From assembly GCA_964452045.1 (NCBI GenBank), contig CAYVKM010000011.1, forward strand, positions 1 to 64,000: 64,000 nucleotides of DNA. The letters run 5' to 3'. The position numbers and the translations under genes are program-made. The notes beneath the pieces were generated by a model. That model made no database searches. It was not told the origin of the DNA and was given only the letters and a program-made list of their open reading frames with translations. The stretch comes from CAYVKM01 sp964452045. GTDB taxonomy: Bacteria; Calditrichota; Calditrichia; RBG-13-44-9. Position 1 is the first letter of the stretch. The number at the start of each line of letters is the position of its first letter. Of this stretch, positions 8,330 to 16,706 are shown one piece after another.

Positions 8330-9333
8330 AAAATATGCAGCGTCTTGATTAGATATTGGGCTAAAATATTTAATCCGAGAAAGCCGACCACCAGAATGAA
8401 AATAATCAGGAACCAGTAGCTCCAGCGGCGCTTTCGAATGGGTTTATAATTTCTTCCTTTGATTCTGGGAGGATATTTTCTCCTGATCTGAGGTTCCGGG
8501 TTTTCTTCTGCAGAGTCAACCATATTTTGTAAGGTTTCATCGGTAGACAAGTTCACAATATTATAATTGATCCGCTTTTCCCCTTTCAAAAAAGCATATA
8601 ATAAAGCATTAGAGGCAATAACGCTGATGATACGCGGTATTCCCCGGGAAAGCTGGAAGATTCGTTGGATGGCCTCGGCCTTAAAAACATCCCTTCGCTC
8701 TGACCCAGCAACACTCATTCGGTGCAAAATATAATTCTGGGTATCGGCATAGGTAAACGGTTTCAATTTATACTGAATCAGAATGCGCTGTTTCAAAGAC
8801 AAATTTTGAGGCGTATTCAGCACATCTGAAAGCGCAGGAAGTCCAACCAGGATAATCTGCAGTAATTTTTTTGTGTTGGTCTCAAATTTTGAGAGAAATA
8901 AAATATCATCCATCTGTTCCCGGTTCAGATCATGGGCATCATCGATGATAACCGCAAAATTTTGCTCATGAAATGATTGCTTGAGGATGTACTCATAAAG
9001 TAAATTGAATATATCAGATTTTGACATTTCTTTAAAATCCAGCTCAATGCCAAATTCCCGGGAAATATTCTGCAAAATTCTATCGCCGACTATTTTGGGA
9101 TTTACAATAAGAGCAAAATTTTGCTGGGGGGATTTATTACTGATCAGAGACTGGATAAGCGCGGTTTTACCGGAGCCGACTTCTCCGGTAAGGACCATCA
9201 AGCCTTTTTGCGTCTCGAGGCCAAATTGTAATCTGGCCAGGGCTTCTTTATGACTCTCCCCCAGATACAGGAATTCCGGATCCAGAGTCAGATTAAAAGG
9301 TTCTTTTTTAAGGCCAAAATATTCGAGATACAT
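8326..9333 (-). CDS. ExeA-like AAA+ ATPase with C-terminal membrane helix
   Basis: The product has 335 aa. It opens with MYLEYFGLKKEPFNLTLDPE, the classical ExeA/GspA start, then Walker A GEVGSGKT (50-57) and Walker B FAVIIDDAHD (126-135). A basic linker (about 285-306) is followed by one hydrophobic helix (about 308-330) and a short tail. In Aeromonas ExeA works with ExeB in placing the type II secretin through peptidoglycan; here the usual periplasmic peptidoglycan-binding domain is absent and no secretin or GspB lies nearby. An AAA+ protein for cell-envelope or polysaccharide export is therefore the safer description. Confidence 0.8.
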   Translation of the reverse strand: MYLEYFGLKKEPFNLTLDPEFLYLGESHKEALARLQFGLETQKGLMVLTGEVGSGKTALIQSLISNKSPQQNFALIVNPKIVGDRILQNISREFGIELDFKEMSKSDIFNLLYEYILKQSFHEQNFAVIIDDAHDLNREQMDDILFLSKFETNTKKLLQIILVGLPALSDVLNTPQNLSLKQRILIQYKLKPFTYADTQNYILHRMSVAGSERRDVFKAEAIQRIFQLSRGIPRIISVIASNALLYAFLKGEKRINYNIVNLSTDETLQNMVDSAEENPEPQIRRKYPPRIKGRNYKPIRKRRWSYWFLIIFILVVGFLGLNILAQYLIKTLHIF

Positions 9334-9829
9334 TATCAGATTACTTTAGTGTATTTTCAGAAAAATTACCATCCTATGGCACCAGTTATCAAACCAACAA
9401 ATTGTATCCCTTCATTTCCTGACAATTTACTATAATTAACCGGTTCAAGAAAGAAGGGGATATTATTCCACAACTGCTTTTCATTTTTATGATCAAAAAT
9501 CTTCATCAGAGAAACCTGTCAATATTATCTGTCCGTTACGCGCCACTAATCCAGAATATATTGACAAAAAGTTATATTTTGCCGGCAACACCTTTTCCTG
9601 AAAGGGAAATTCCGGAAGCAGAAGTGTTAAACAAAATTTTAGGGCAAGGTGAAGGAAGTCTTCAATTTGTTTCATGCATCATCCCTGATTTTAACAAATA
9701 GACGGATTTCTATGATCCGGATAAAGTTATCACTACATTTTTTATCCAGCTTGATTTGAATCACAAGATATAATTAGGAAAAATAGGGTTTTATGCAATT
9801 CGGCCAAATCACATATCTTGGTAGGAAAT
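9334..9829. other. Intergenic region, no recognised gene
   Basis: About 500 bp, moderately AT-rich, lie between the ExeA-like start and the dGTPase stop. The small open frames here (for example 70 codons at 9489-9701 on plus and 60 codons at 9493-9675 on minus) overlap each other, lack a convincing ribosome-binding site and resemble nothing I know. The ExeA-like promoter should lie near 9340-9420. Confidence 0.5.
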
Positions 9830-11104
9830 CTATACCAGATCGACGATGGAGCTGTAATCAGGATCGAACAGCCTTTTGTATGTCCGGATGACAAAAGCAT
9901 CAGTCATACCCGCGATTTCATCACAAATCAGCCGGGCACGAATTCTACCTTCTTTTTCCCGAAGGATGGCTCGATGGGAATTATCCGACAAAAGTTTAAA
10001 CTTCGGTCCCTCACCAGATAAATAATTTTCATTAAAAGCAGCAAAAATTTGACTTATTATCACATTCCATTTATGATCTAACTGATGAAGCTGGCGGGAT
10101 TGGAATACCAGCCCCTTAGCTAATTTTTGCAGGAAACCAGCCTGTTGAAGAATCTCCGGTTCAATTACCAATTTAAATTTGTGTCGATTGGTCTTCTCCG
10201 AAAAGTAATTCGAATCATGGTCCAGTGTACAAGCCCTAATAAATGCACCTATCTTCCGGGCAAAGAACCTTTCATACTCATTCTTCTGAATTGTCTGTAT
10301 TAAATCTTCAATATATTTCTCTTCTTTTGAATCCAATTTTTTACCCTGTGCCCAGGTTTCGATTTTCTGTAGGGTGATAAAACCGGCATTGATGCCGTCA
10401 ACAATGTCATTCAGGGAATAGGCCGTGTCGTCCGCCCAATCCATGATCTGACATTCCACACTCCCAAATGCGTTTTTCTCATCAGGGGTAAGGGATTTCA
10501 GGTTATCCCAGTCATTGAAAAAAACGAAATTAAGATAACTTTGCTGATCGTCGTAAAGAAAGTGGTTCTCCGGATCGGAAAGCTCTCCAAACAACGATTT
10601 ATATTTTAGAATTCCATCGATCAGAGCGCGGGAGGGATTCATGCCTTTCCAGTGATCATGATCAAAGTAAAAATTTTCGCAGATCATTCTCAATGTTTGA
10701 GCATTCCCTTCAAACCCCCCGTATGGCTTCATCAAATTGTTCAGGGTTCGCTCACCGGAATGCCCAAAAGGAGGATGTCCCAGATCATGGGCGAGGCAAA
10801 TAGCTTCGATTAAATCGGGATCAATAAAGAAATTCTCGGATAAGGATTGACTGTTTTTCTGGAGAAAATGGCAAATGGAGCGGCCGATCTGGGCTACTTC
10901 GATAGTATGGGTCAAACGGGTGCGATAAAAATCGTACTCACCCGGCAGAAATACCTGAGTTTTGGCCTGAAGCCGCCGGAAGGCAGCGCTGTGAATAATC
11001 CGATCCCGTTCGCGTTGAAAGATGGTTCGGTAATCCAGATCCGATCCGGTTTCCAGGGTTTCAAAATCTGATTCGTTATAAAATGTATTTTTCAATTCTT
11101 CCAT
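9830..11104 (-). CDS. dgt: dGTP triphosphohydrolase (HD superfamily)
   Basis: The product has 424 aa. The N-terminal RDRIIHSAAFRRLQAKTQVF is diagnostic of Dgt. The HD metal site is complete: H66 in THTIEVAQIG, H106-D107 in LAHDLGHPPFGHSGE, and the later Asp in MDWADDTAYSLND. The enzyme cleaves dGTP (some members other dNTPs) to the nucleoside and tripolyphosphate and so tunes the dNTP pool in the cytoplasm. It follows the M14 peptidase gene by 6 bp and is probably cotranscribed with it, although the two functions are unrelated. Confidence 0.93.
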   Translation of the reverse strand: MEELKNTFYNESDFETLETGSDLDYRTIFQRERDRIIHSAAFRRLQAKTQVFLPGEYDFYRTRLTHTIEVAQIGRSICHFLQKNSQSLSENFFIDPDLIEAICLAHDLGHPPFGHSGERTLNNLMKPYGGFEGNAQTLRMICENFYFDHDHWKGMNPSRALIDGILKYKSLFGELSDPENHFLYDDQQSYLNFVFFNDWDNLKSLTPDEKNAFGSVECQIMDWADDTAYSLNDIVDGINAGFITLQKIETWAQGKKLDSKEEKYIEDLIQTIQKNEYERFFARKIGAFIRACTLDHDSNYFSEKTNRHKFKLVIEPEILQQAGFLQKLAKGLVFQSRQLHQLDHKWNVIISQIFAAFNENYLSGEGPKFKLLSDNSHRAILREKEGRIRARLICDEIAGMTDAFVIRTYKRLFDPDYSSIVDLV

Positions 11105-11110
11105 CCTGAT

Positions 11111-12715
11111 TCAATTGAGCTCATTCTCCGAGACAAGTGGCAATGATACCGGTCTCATAACTTTGCCAACCGGATATAAATTTAAGGTTTGATCCCAATA
11201 AGGTGACCGCTTATAAAAGAAATACAATCTGGTTTCCGGATTTGCGGCAAACGACTCATCTTCCGCCAGTTTCTTTTCAAATTCAATTTTTACAGCAGGA
11301 TCCTTCTCCAGCATCTCCCGGGCTAATTTTTCCAGAACATAATCCTCGGCATATTCCTTTTGCTCAAAAATCCCATTCCAGAATCCCCAGGAAACAAAAG
11401 AATCCTGAGCTTTGGGCTCCAGCAGATTAACGATGACCCGGTTTGTTCGCTGATTCAGCAAAACCACCGGGGTACCCCTGGGATATTTCCGGACTTCCTC
11501 AACCGGGGTAATATCATATTCGGGTTGCTGATGACCCTCATAAGATTTATCCGGCCATTTGATATTCGAGAATCGGTAAGATGAGACTGCCAGACTGGTA
11601 TCTTTGGAGAGATAATTTATTTTAATGCCATGCAACTTTATCCGCTGGATTTCTTCTTTCCACTCAACCGGAATGAGATAAGCAAATGGAACCAGCACCG
11701 AATCCGTAGCAAGNNNNNNNNNNNNNNNNNNNNNNNNNNNNNNNNNNNNNNNNNNNNNNNNNNNNNNNNNNNNNNNNNNNNNNNNNNNNNNNNNNNNNNN
11801 NNNNNNNNNNNNNTGATATTTCTTCAGCATATGGGTCTCAATCAGCAGGAAGATGCGGTTCTGCACAACTCCATACCCGGTTGAAAACCTTGGCGGAGCA
11901 GCGCCGGCTCTCAAACCGCTCCGGATATCATCCCAGTTCCGAAACATCACGTAGGGAAACATGGGGAAACCAGCTTCATCCATTTTTTTATTCAGATACG
12001 GTTCCAGCACATCCCTGGTCAGGTTTCTCAAGGGTGGGGAAACATTCTGATAATCCTCCAAGCCATAGGTAACCACATACTGATAATCGGCACCATCGGT
12101 AACATGGCAATCGACCAGAAAGTCGGGCAGCCATTTATTAAACAAGCTTAACCAGTGTTGCATTTCCGGACTATCTGCTTTCATAAAATCCCGGTTCAGA
12201 TTCAGATTTTGAGCGGTCATCCGCCAACCCATCTCTTCCGGTCCATTCTGATTTATTCGGTTATACGGCCCGGAGCGTTCATGGCCGTCCACATTGAAAA
12301 TCGGGATAAAAAGGAGCGTGACGTTATCCAGCAAATCGATATGTTTTTTGTGGATGACCAAATCCCGGATCAGCATCAACCCGGCATCCTTCCCATCGAT
12401 CTCACCGGAATGAATTCCTGCCTGGATTAGAAGAACAGCGTTTCCGGATGCCCGGACTTTCTCCGGGGTAAAGTTGGCATGCCTGTCAATTATCAATAGT
12501 GGTAACTTTTGACCTTGAGGGGAAATACCAAACGAGGTCATTTTTATCCACTTTGAGGCTGAATCCAGTTTCTGGCAATAGTTTAAGGTTTGTTCATAAC
12601 TAGGAGTCTTCTCAAACCCGGATGATTCATAATAGGTTGACCATTCCTCAGCGTTAGCCGGATGACCAGACATAAGAATAAAAACAAAAGCTACAAACAA
12701 AATGAAATACTTCAT
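11111..12715 (-). CDS. Secreted M14-family zinc carboxypeptidase (interrupted by an assembly gap)
   Basis: Residues 1-22 form a signal peptide ending in ANA, so the protein is exported. Zinc ligands fit M14: HSGEIDGKDAG (HxxE) and the later DCHVTDGADYQY (His). FLLIETHMLKKY just before the gap probably carries the catalytic Glu. The 100-N gap at 11714-11813 removes an unknown stretch; the frame is kept only if its true length leaves remainder 1 on division by 3. The nominal length is 534 aa. The C-terminal part after the gap is a beta-rich domain with no recognised motif. The role is probably degradation of imported or cell-wall peptides. Confidence 0.85.
   Translation of the reverse strand: MKYFILFVAFVFILMSGHPANAEEWSTYYESSGFEKTPSYEQTLNYCQKLDSASKWIKMTSFGISPQGQKLPLLIIDRHANFTPEKVRASGNAVLLIQAGIHSGEIDGKDAGLMLIRDLVIHKKHIDLLDNVTLLFIPIFNVDGHERSGPYNRINQNGPEEMGWRMTAQNLNLNRDFMKADSPEMQHWLSLFNKWLPDFLVDCHVTDGADYQYVVTYGLEDYQNVSPPLRNLTRDVLEPYLNKKMDEAGFPMFPYVMFRNWDDIRSGLRAGAAPPRFSTGYGVVQNRIFLLIETHMLKKYXXXXXXXXXXXXXXXXXXXXXXXXXXXXXXXXXXLATDSVLVPFAYLIPVEWKEEIQRIKLHGIKINYLSKDTSLAVSSYRFSNIKWPDKSYEGHQQPEYDITPVEEVRKYPRGTPVVLLNQRTNRVIVNLLEPKAQDSFVSWGFWNGIFEQKEYAEDYVLEKLAREMLEKDPAVKIEFEKKLAEDESFAANPETRLYFFYKRSPYWDQTLNLYPVGKVMRPVSLPLVSENELN
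11714..11813. other. Assembly gap (100 N)
   Basis: Exactly 100 unknown bases lie inside the M14 peptidase gene. The round number marks a scaffold placeholder, not a measured length. Confidence 0.99.
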
Positions 12716-13107
12716 TGCTTACTTCCTTTTTATCAGAGAAATGTTCCAGGCATTAAACTAAAAAACAGATTTAACGAATTCAAAAATATTTCAAATTCAG
12801 GTAAAATTCAACGTTAATAATTTATAATATCAATATGTAATAGTGATGAACCATCCCATCCATGGGCTTGTATCCTTTCTGCGAACGATATCTTATAAAT
12901 TTCCAAACAGTATATATCTTATCCAAAAAATGGAGGGAGAGACATAGATACGTAGTGGTGGTACGACGAGAGAAGAACGTCCCCACTACTAGTTTAAAGT
13001 TTATCGGATTGGCAATACTCGATTCTAAAAGTCTTGCAAAGAATCGAACCTCAAATCAGTAATGATTAAAATGTATGTTTTTCTTTATACTGTTAAAAAT
13101 ATTTATA
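12716..13107. other. Intergenic region with two hairpins
   Basis: About 390 bp lie between the M14 start and the FG-GAP stop. There are two inverted repeats. One pairs GTAGTGG (12952-12958) with CCACTAC (12983-12989) and can extend through GG/CC and CG/CG. The other is a perfect 8-bp stem, TCGATTCT (13019-13026) with AGAATCGA (13040-13047). A 66-codon plus-strand frame runs through both but looks spurious. The promoter of the M14-dgt pair should lie at about 12730-12800. Confidence 0.5.
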
Positions 13108-15279
13108 CTATTTGATTATCATCATTTTTTTAGCGCTCACAAAGTTTTCACTGCCATCAAGAGATTTCGCGATGAGCCGGTAGATATAAACACCTGATCC
13201 TATTTTATTACCCGAATTATTGATCCCTTTCCATTGAATAGTATAATAATCAGGTGCCTGACTATTATTCACTAATGTTATCACTTTCTGACCTAATATG
13301 TTAAATATCTCCAGTGTCACTTTACTGGTCTTTGGCAGCTGGTATTTAATTGTGGTTACCGGATTAAACGGATTGGGATAATTTTGGCTCAGCTTAAAAT
13401 CGGAAGTAATCGTCTCACCTAATTTTTTTATTCCTACCACCCCATCATTCCTGAAAAAGAAAATACCACCTAAGGTGGTGCCTAAAAAAGCATCCTTATC
13501 GCCATCAGCATCAATATCCACAAGGGAAATAGTTCCGTAACCGTGTAACATGGGATCTAGATACAAAGAATCAATAATCGATTTAAAAACATAATTAGCA
13601 GAATCAGGCGTTCCTGTATTCTCGAAAATTAAAGTATTACCACCGGTATAGAAGTTACTGCCAGCAAACAAATCAAGATCTCCATCAGCATCAAAGTCCC
13701 ACACATCATAAACACCGTATGGAAGACTAAAATAATCATCACTCTCATAGTTCCAAACAGGGTTAACCGAGTCTCCAATATTTCTGAAAAAATTAAAGGC
13801 AGGTTCTGTGGGATTTACCGTTTCTCTTTCGCTGACCAGCATATCCAGATCGCCATCATTATCCATATCAGCCAGCAATGGCGCAGGAGCATTAGCCCCG
13901 CTGCCATTAACTGCCACAATACCGCTGTCCTCCAGAAAAAAGGAAGCCGAATCCGGTGTGCCAACATTACGATAGAATCGAATGCGATTTTCATAATCGG
14001 TATTGCCGGTAAATAGGTCGTAGTCGCCATCCGCATCAATATCAGCAAAACAAAACTGGGTAACTCCTGATATGGAATCTAAATAGGACGTTCGGTATTT
14101 CAAAATTGGAGAAAATAAATCACCCATATTCTCAAAAAGCCAGAGAGGTACAACATCAGTAACTCCAGGCCACAATGGAGCATGTGAACCAATTGTTATT
14201 AAATCCAGGTCGTAATCGTGGTCAATATCAACAAATTGAGGATAGCTTATAAAACGAACGTCGATATCAAGAAAATTCTTTGTATCTAAATTCCATCTAG
14301 CAGAATCAGAGGTGCCAATATTCAGGTATTCATAAACAGGTCCGTCTATAAATCCAACAAAAAAATCTTGATCCTGATCATTATCAATATCTCTGGTTTC
14401 AATTAACTTTAACGCCGGCGCTTCCCATACATCAAAGTCAAAATAATGTTCATTGGTTAATTGAAAATCAAAAATTGCACTGTCACCTATATTTTCAAAA
14501 TAAAATATACTATTTTGATGTGGTATGGATGAACTGTTAAAAAACAGATCATAGTCTCCGTCATCATTAATATCAGTAAATTTCATGTTTCCAAAAGGTT
14601 TATTTTGCGGTAGAAGATCATCAATTTCTAAATTAAAATTATAATTTGTTGGACTTCCGATATTTCTATAAAATTGTAGTTTTGTGCCTTCAATTCGACT
14701 GATAAAAGCATTATAAAATAGATCGGGATCACCGTCATCGTCTATGTCAACTAGCGCAGGATAGTTCGTATAATTGTCATTACTGGGAGGTATAATTGAT
14801 ATAACTACGTCATAATTCATCCAATCAAAAACAGCATTTAAAGAATCGCCTAAATTTCTATACAATCTCAATGTTCTTCCAAAAGCCATAAACAAGTCAT
14901 AATCATTGTCAGCATCAATATCGGCAAAGGTGGTCATTGGCGGGAATTGGCTGCTGTAATAACCATAATTGTAGTTGTAAGGAGAGTACTTATCTGTTAC
15001 AAGTCTGTAATTGGCGCTATCAGGTGTCCCTTCATTTCTATAATAATGTAGATAAAATTTATCGGTTTCATAACCTGCCAGAAAAAAAATATCGTCATCT
15101 CCATCGGCATCTATATCTACAAAATTAATTAAAGATCGATTATAATAACCTCCGCTAAACAGTGGATTGCCGGATTCGTCGTAAATGTTTCTTGTCCATT
15201 TAAATTGTTGTGAAAAGGAAAGTGAGATGAAAATATTAAGCATTAAAGAAATGATCAGAATTTTATGCTCTATTTCCAT
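13108..15279 (-). CDS. Secreted FG-GAP/VCBS repeat protein with type IX secretion C-terminal sorting domain
   Basis: The product has 723 aa: a signal peptide (about 1-24, ending in LSFSQ), then about ten FG-GAP/VCBS-like repeats with acidic calcium-binding cores such as FVDIDADGDDDIFF, FADIDADNDYDLF, LVDIDDDGDPDLF, FTDINDDGDYDLF, LADMDNDGDLDML and LVDIDADGDKDAF. These usually fold into a beta-propeller used for adhesion or ligand binding. Residues about 630-723 are a type A sorting domain (KLSQNYPNPFNPVTTIKY, then VTLEIFNILGQKV, then SGVYIYRL), which sends proteins out through the type IX secretion system and is then cleaved. No T9SS machinery gene is in the window. AAAGGAG lies 11 bases before the ATG. 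A truncated paralogue precedes it at 15344-15484. Confidence 0.92.
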   Translation of the reverse strand: MEIEHKILIISLMLNIFISLSFSQQFKWTRNIYDESGNPLFSGGYYNRSLINFVDIDADGDDDIFFLAGYETDKFYLHYYRNEGTPDSANYRLVTDKYSPYNYNYGYYSSQFPPMTTFADIDADNDYDLFMAFGRTLRLYRNLGDSLNAVFDWMNYDVVISIIPPSNDNYTNYPALVDIDDDGDPDLFYNAFISRIEGTKLQFYRNIGSPTNYNFNLEIDDLLPQNKPFGNMKFTDINDDGDYDLFFNSSSIPHQNSIFYFENIGDSAIFDFQLTNEHYFDFDVWEAPALKLIETRDIDNDQDQDFFVGFIDGPVYEYLNIGTSDSARWNLDTKNFLDIDVRFISYPQFVDIDHDYDLDLITIGSHAPLWPGVTDVVPLWLFENMGDLFSPILKYRTSYLDSISGVTQFCFADIDADGDYDLFTGNTDYENRIRFYRNVGTPDSASFFLEDSGIVAVNGSGANAPAPLLADMDNDGDLDMLVSERETVNPTEPAFNFFRNIGDSVNPVWNYESDDYFSLPYGVYDVWDFDADGDLDLFAGSNFYTGGNTLIFENTGTPDSANYVFKSIIDSLYLDPMLHGYGTISLVDIDADGDKDAFLGTTLGGIFFFRNDGVVGIKKLGETITSDFKLSQNYPNPFNPVTTIKYQLPKTSKVTLEIFNILGQKVITLVNNSQAPDYYTIQWKGINNSGNKIGSGVYIYRLIAKSLDGSENFVSAKKMMIIK

Positions 15280-15343
15280 AACTAATTCATACTCCTTTTA
15301 TTGAAAATAAATCACTAAATATAAAACTCATTTGGGATGTTCC

Positions 15344-15484
15344 TTAGGTATATAAGGACTGACCATACTCGTCATGATAAACCCGCGTCCATTCAATACT
15401 TTGCCCATACAGGCCGGTAGTTTTTAAAATTATAAGGGTAATCAGAGCGGAAAGAATTACTAAATTTTTACAAAAACCAGACAC
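15344..15484 (-). pseudogene. Truncated 5' end of a paralogue of the FG-GAP protein (46 codons)
   Basis: A GTG start at 15484, four bases after GGAGGAGG (15489-15496), opens a 46-codon frame. It encodes a signal peptide (LVILSALITLIILKTTGLYG), then QSIEWTRVYHDEYGQSLYT and a TAA. This matches the mature start of the FG-GAP protein just downstream (QQFKWTRNIYDESGNPLF) in the WTR core, spacing and acidic residues. The rest of the gene is missing. It is most simply a remnant of a tandem duplication; because the promoter, RBS and signal peptide look intact, a 46-aa secreted peptide could still be made. Confidence 0.6.
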
Positions 15485-15529
15485 CAGACCTCCTCCAGCT
15501 GGTTTTGGTAAATATATCTGCTTGTAATT

Positions 15530-15557
15530 AAGCTAACAATTTTTATGAAGTTGTCAA
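15530..15557 (-). promoter_or_regulatory. Candidate promoter of the truncated FG-GAP paralogue
   Basis: On the minus strand TTGACA (15552-15557) is followed after 16 bp by TAGCTT (15530-15535). It lies about 45 bp upstream of the GTG start. The -35 box is perfect; the -10 box matches at three of six positions, and TAGCTTAA also resembles the Bacteroidetes -7 element TAnnTTTG. Confidence 0.45.
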
Positions 15558-15830
15558 GTATAATTTTGAGAAAATTGTTTGGCTCACCCGGTGGTTGAAA
15601 ATTCTATAAACATTTCATTTCTCACCAATTTAGCAGAAAATCTAACGGAGCGCCAGTTAAGTGTTGCTCTCTTCGGGAAACATAATCAATAACTGAGGTA
15701 AGACTTCTTATAGTTGGATAGCTACTATTTTGGTGAAATGTCTAAAAAACAACCCGCGAAGTCTTGTGTAGCAACTTAATTTCCATTTGTTTTTAACTAT
15801 CTTCATTCCTAAATTCGCAGCGTCCGAAAT
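15558..15830. other. Region before tRNA-Arg, no recognised gene
   Basis: About 270 bp of mixed composition. An 85-codon minus-strand frame reaching into the tRNA (15708-15965) contains the YPRQESNLRTWLRRPSLYPL antisense-tRNA translation and is not a gene. I see no clear -35/-10 pair for the tRNA. Confidence 0.5.
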
Positions 15831-15902
15831 GCCCCCGTAGCTCAGTGGATAGAGCGATGGCCTCCGGAGCCATGTGCGCAGGTTCGATTCCTGCCGGGGG
15901 TA
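15831..15902 (+). tRNA. tRNA-Arg (anticodon CCG)
   Basis: The cloverleaf is complete in 72 nt: acceptor GCCCCCG/CGGGGGT (closing G-U pair), D-stem GCTC/GAGC with loop AGTGGATA, anticodon stem ATGGC/GCCAT with loop CTCCGGA (anticodon CCG, reading CGG), a 4-nt variable loop, and T-stem GCAGG/CCTGC with loop TTCGATT. The 3' CCA is not encoded. It lies 123 bp upstream of rpsT. Confidence 0.95.
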
Positions 15903-15958
15903 CAGAGTTGTAAAACAGGGTCTTTGATTCAAGAATTTAAAAATAGACGTTTTTTTAT

Positions 15959-15987
15959 TTGACACAAAATATATGATGTATTAAATT
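15959..15987 (+). promoter_or_regulatory. rpsT promoter
   Basis: TTGACA (15959-15964), a 17-bp spacer, then TAAATT (15982-15987). It starts about 40 bp before the rpsT ATG, which leaves a short leader. The -10 reads on as TAAATTTTC, close to the TAnnTTTG element of Bacteroidetes. Confidence 0.65.
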
Positions 15988-16025
15988 TTCACCGCTTGAA
16001 TGAAAAAGAAAGGAAAAGTTTTAGC

Positions 16026-16280
16026 ATGGCGCATCACAAGTCGGCACTTAAAAGAATCAGCGTGGCACAAAGAGATTCAGAAAAAAACAGATTTTATAAA
16101 TCTTCAATGAAAAGCAGAACGAAAAAAGTTTTGGCAAGCACAAAAAAAGAGGAAGGTTTAATTCGTTTTAATGAAGCAGCCTCCTTACTGGATAAAATGG
16201 TATCGAAGGGTATTATTCATAGAAACACGGCTGCCAATAAAAAATCGAGGATGATGAAACATGTCAATTCGTTGACATAG
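16026..16280 (+). CDS. rpsT: 30S ribosomal protein S20
   Basis: The product has 84 aa from MAHHKSALKRISVAQRDSEK, the normal S20 start. An in-frame ATG 10 codons earlier (15996) would add a tail not seen in the family and lies only a few bases after the -10 box, so the later ATG, with GAAAGGAAAAG upstream, was chosen. S20 is a basic helical protein that binds 16S rRNA early in 30S assembly. Lys/Arg-rich helices and the AANKKSRMMKHVNSL end fit. It has its own promoter and terminator. Confidence 0.95.
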   Translation: MAHHKSALKRISVAQRDSEKNRFYKSSMKSRTKKVLASTKKEEGLIRFNEAASLLDKMVSKGIIHRNTAANKKSRMMKHVNSLT

Positions 16281-16307
16281 ATCAAAAATTCCCTCCTCAA
16301 CCCGAAA

Positions 16308-16356
16308 GAAGCCTCACGCTCAAAAAAATCCTACCTTGCGTGAGGCTTCTTTTTTA
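16308..16356 (+). terminator. rpsT rho-independent terminator
   Basis: GAAGCCTCACGC (16308-16319) pairs perfectly with GCGTGAGGCTTC (16338-16349), and TTTTTT follows. The 18-base loop is A-rich. The stem is 12 bp. It lies 28 bp after the rpsT stop. Confidence 0.9.
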
Positions 16357-16395
16357 TATACATCTTAGCTTCGAATGCATTTCAAATTTTAATGC

Positions 16396-16690
16396 AATTA
16401 ATATGTCACCCCTGACGGGGTTATTTTTTAATTTGTTATTGCGTTTTCGCTATAAACATGTCATCCCTCACGAGATTATTAGAAAAACCTGTATCTTAAT
16501 GACCAACTATAAATATTTCACTCCTAAAGGAGTTCAGGTGTTCNNNNNNNNNNNNNNNNNNNNNNNNNNNNNNNNNNNNNNNNNNNNNNNNNNNNNNNNN
16601 NNNNNNNNNNNNNNNNNNNNNNNNNNNNNNNNNNNNNNNNNNNCAGGTGTTCAACAAAATACATCGCCTTGTGGGATTATTTTGTTGGTG
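16396..16690 (+). repeat. Degenerate tandem repeats, unit about 56 bp, broken by an assembly gap
   Basis: Related units recur with starts at TGTCACCCCTGACGGGG (16404), TGTCATCCCTCACGAG (16459) and TTTCACTCCTAAAGGAG (16516), which gives spacings of 55 and 57. A fourth, weaker unit (ACATCGCCTTGTGGGATTAT) follows the gap. Each is preceded by AT-rich sequence such as CTATAAA and contains a small CCCC/GGGG-type hairpin. The 9-mer CAGGTGTTC lies on both sides of the gap, so the array was probably collapsed there. No open reading frame is supported. Confidence 0.6.
16544..16643. other. Assembly gap (100 N)
   Basis: A placeholder gap inside the repeat array. The same 9 bases (CAGGTGTTC) flank it on both sides, as expected when an assembler stops in a repeat. 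Confidence 0.99.
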
Positions 16691-16706
16691 ATTTTTCTTC
16701 GATAAC

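Noticed and set aside
8326..9333. Type II secretion locus
   Set aside because: Only an ExeA-like ATPase is present; no secretin, GspB or pseudopilin gene is in the window.
9489..9701. 70-codon plus-strand frame in the 9.3-9.8 kb intergenic region
   Set aside because: No ribosome-binding site, an overlapping frame on the other strand and no recognisable features; chance cannot be excluded.
12862..13062. 66-codon plus-strand frame over the two hairpins
   Set aside because: Lacks a credible start signal, and its sequence follows from the inverted repeats.
15708..15965. 85-codon minus-strand frame containing YPRQESNLRTWLRRPSLYPL
   Set aside because: This is the well-known translation of the strand opposite a tRNA gene; the tRNA-Arg at 15831-15902 explains it.
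15996..16025. Upstream ATG adding 10 residues to S20
   Set aside because: The rpsT -10 box at 15982-15987 would put the transcript start at or beyond this ATG, and S20 proteins start at MAxHKSA.
16396..16690. CRISPR array
   Set aside because: Units are degenerate along their whole length, without exact repeats separated by unique spacers, and no cas genes are in the window.
16340..16705. 121-codon plus-strand frame across the N gap
   Set aside because: It runs through the rpsT terminator tail, the repeat units and 100 unknown bases; it has no ribosome-binding site or recognisable protein sequence.
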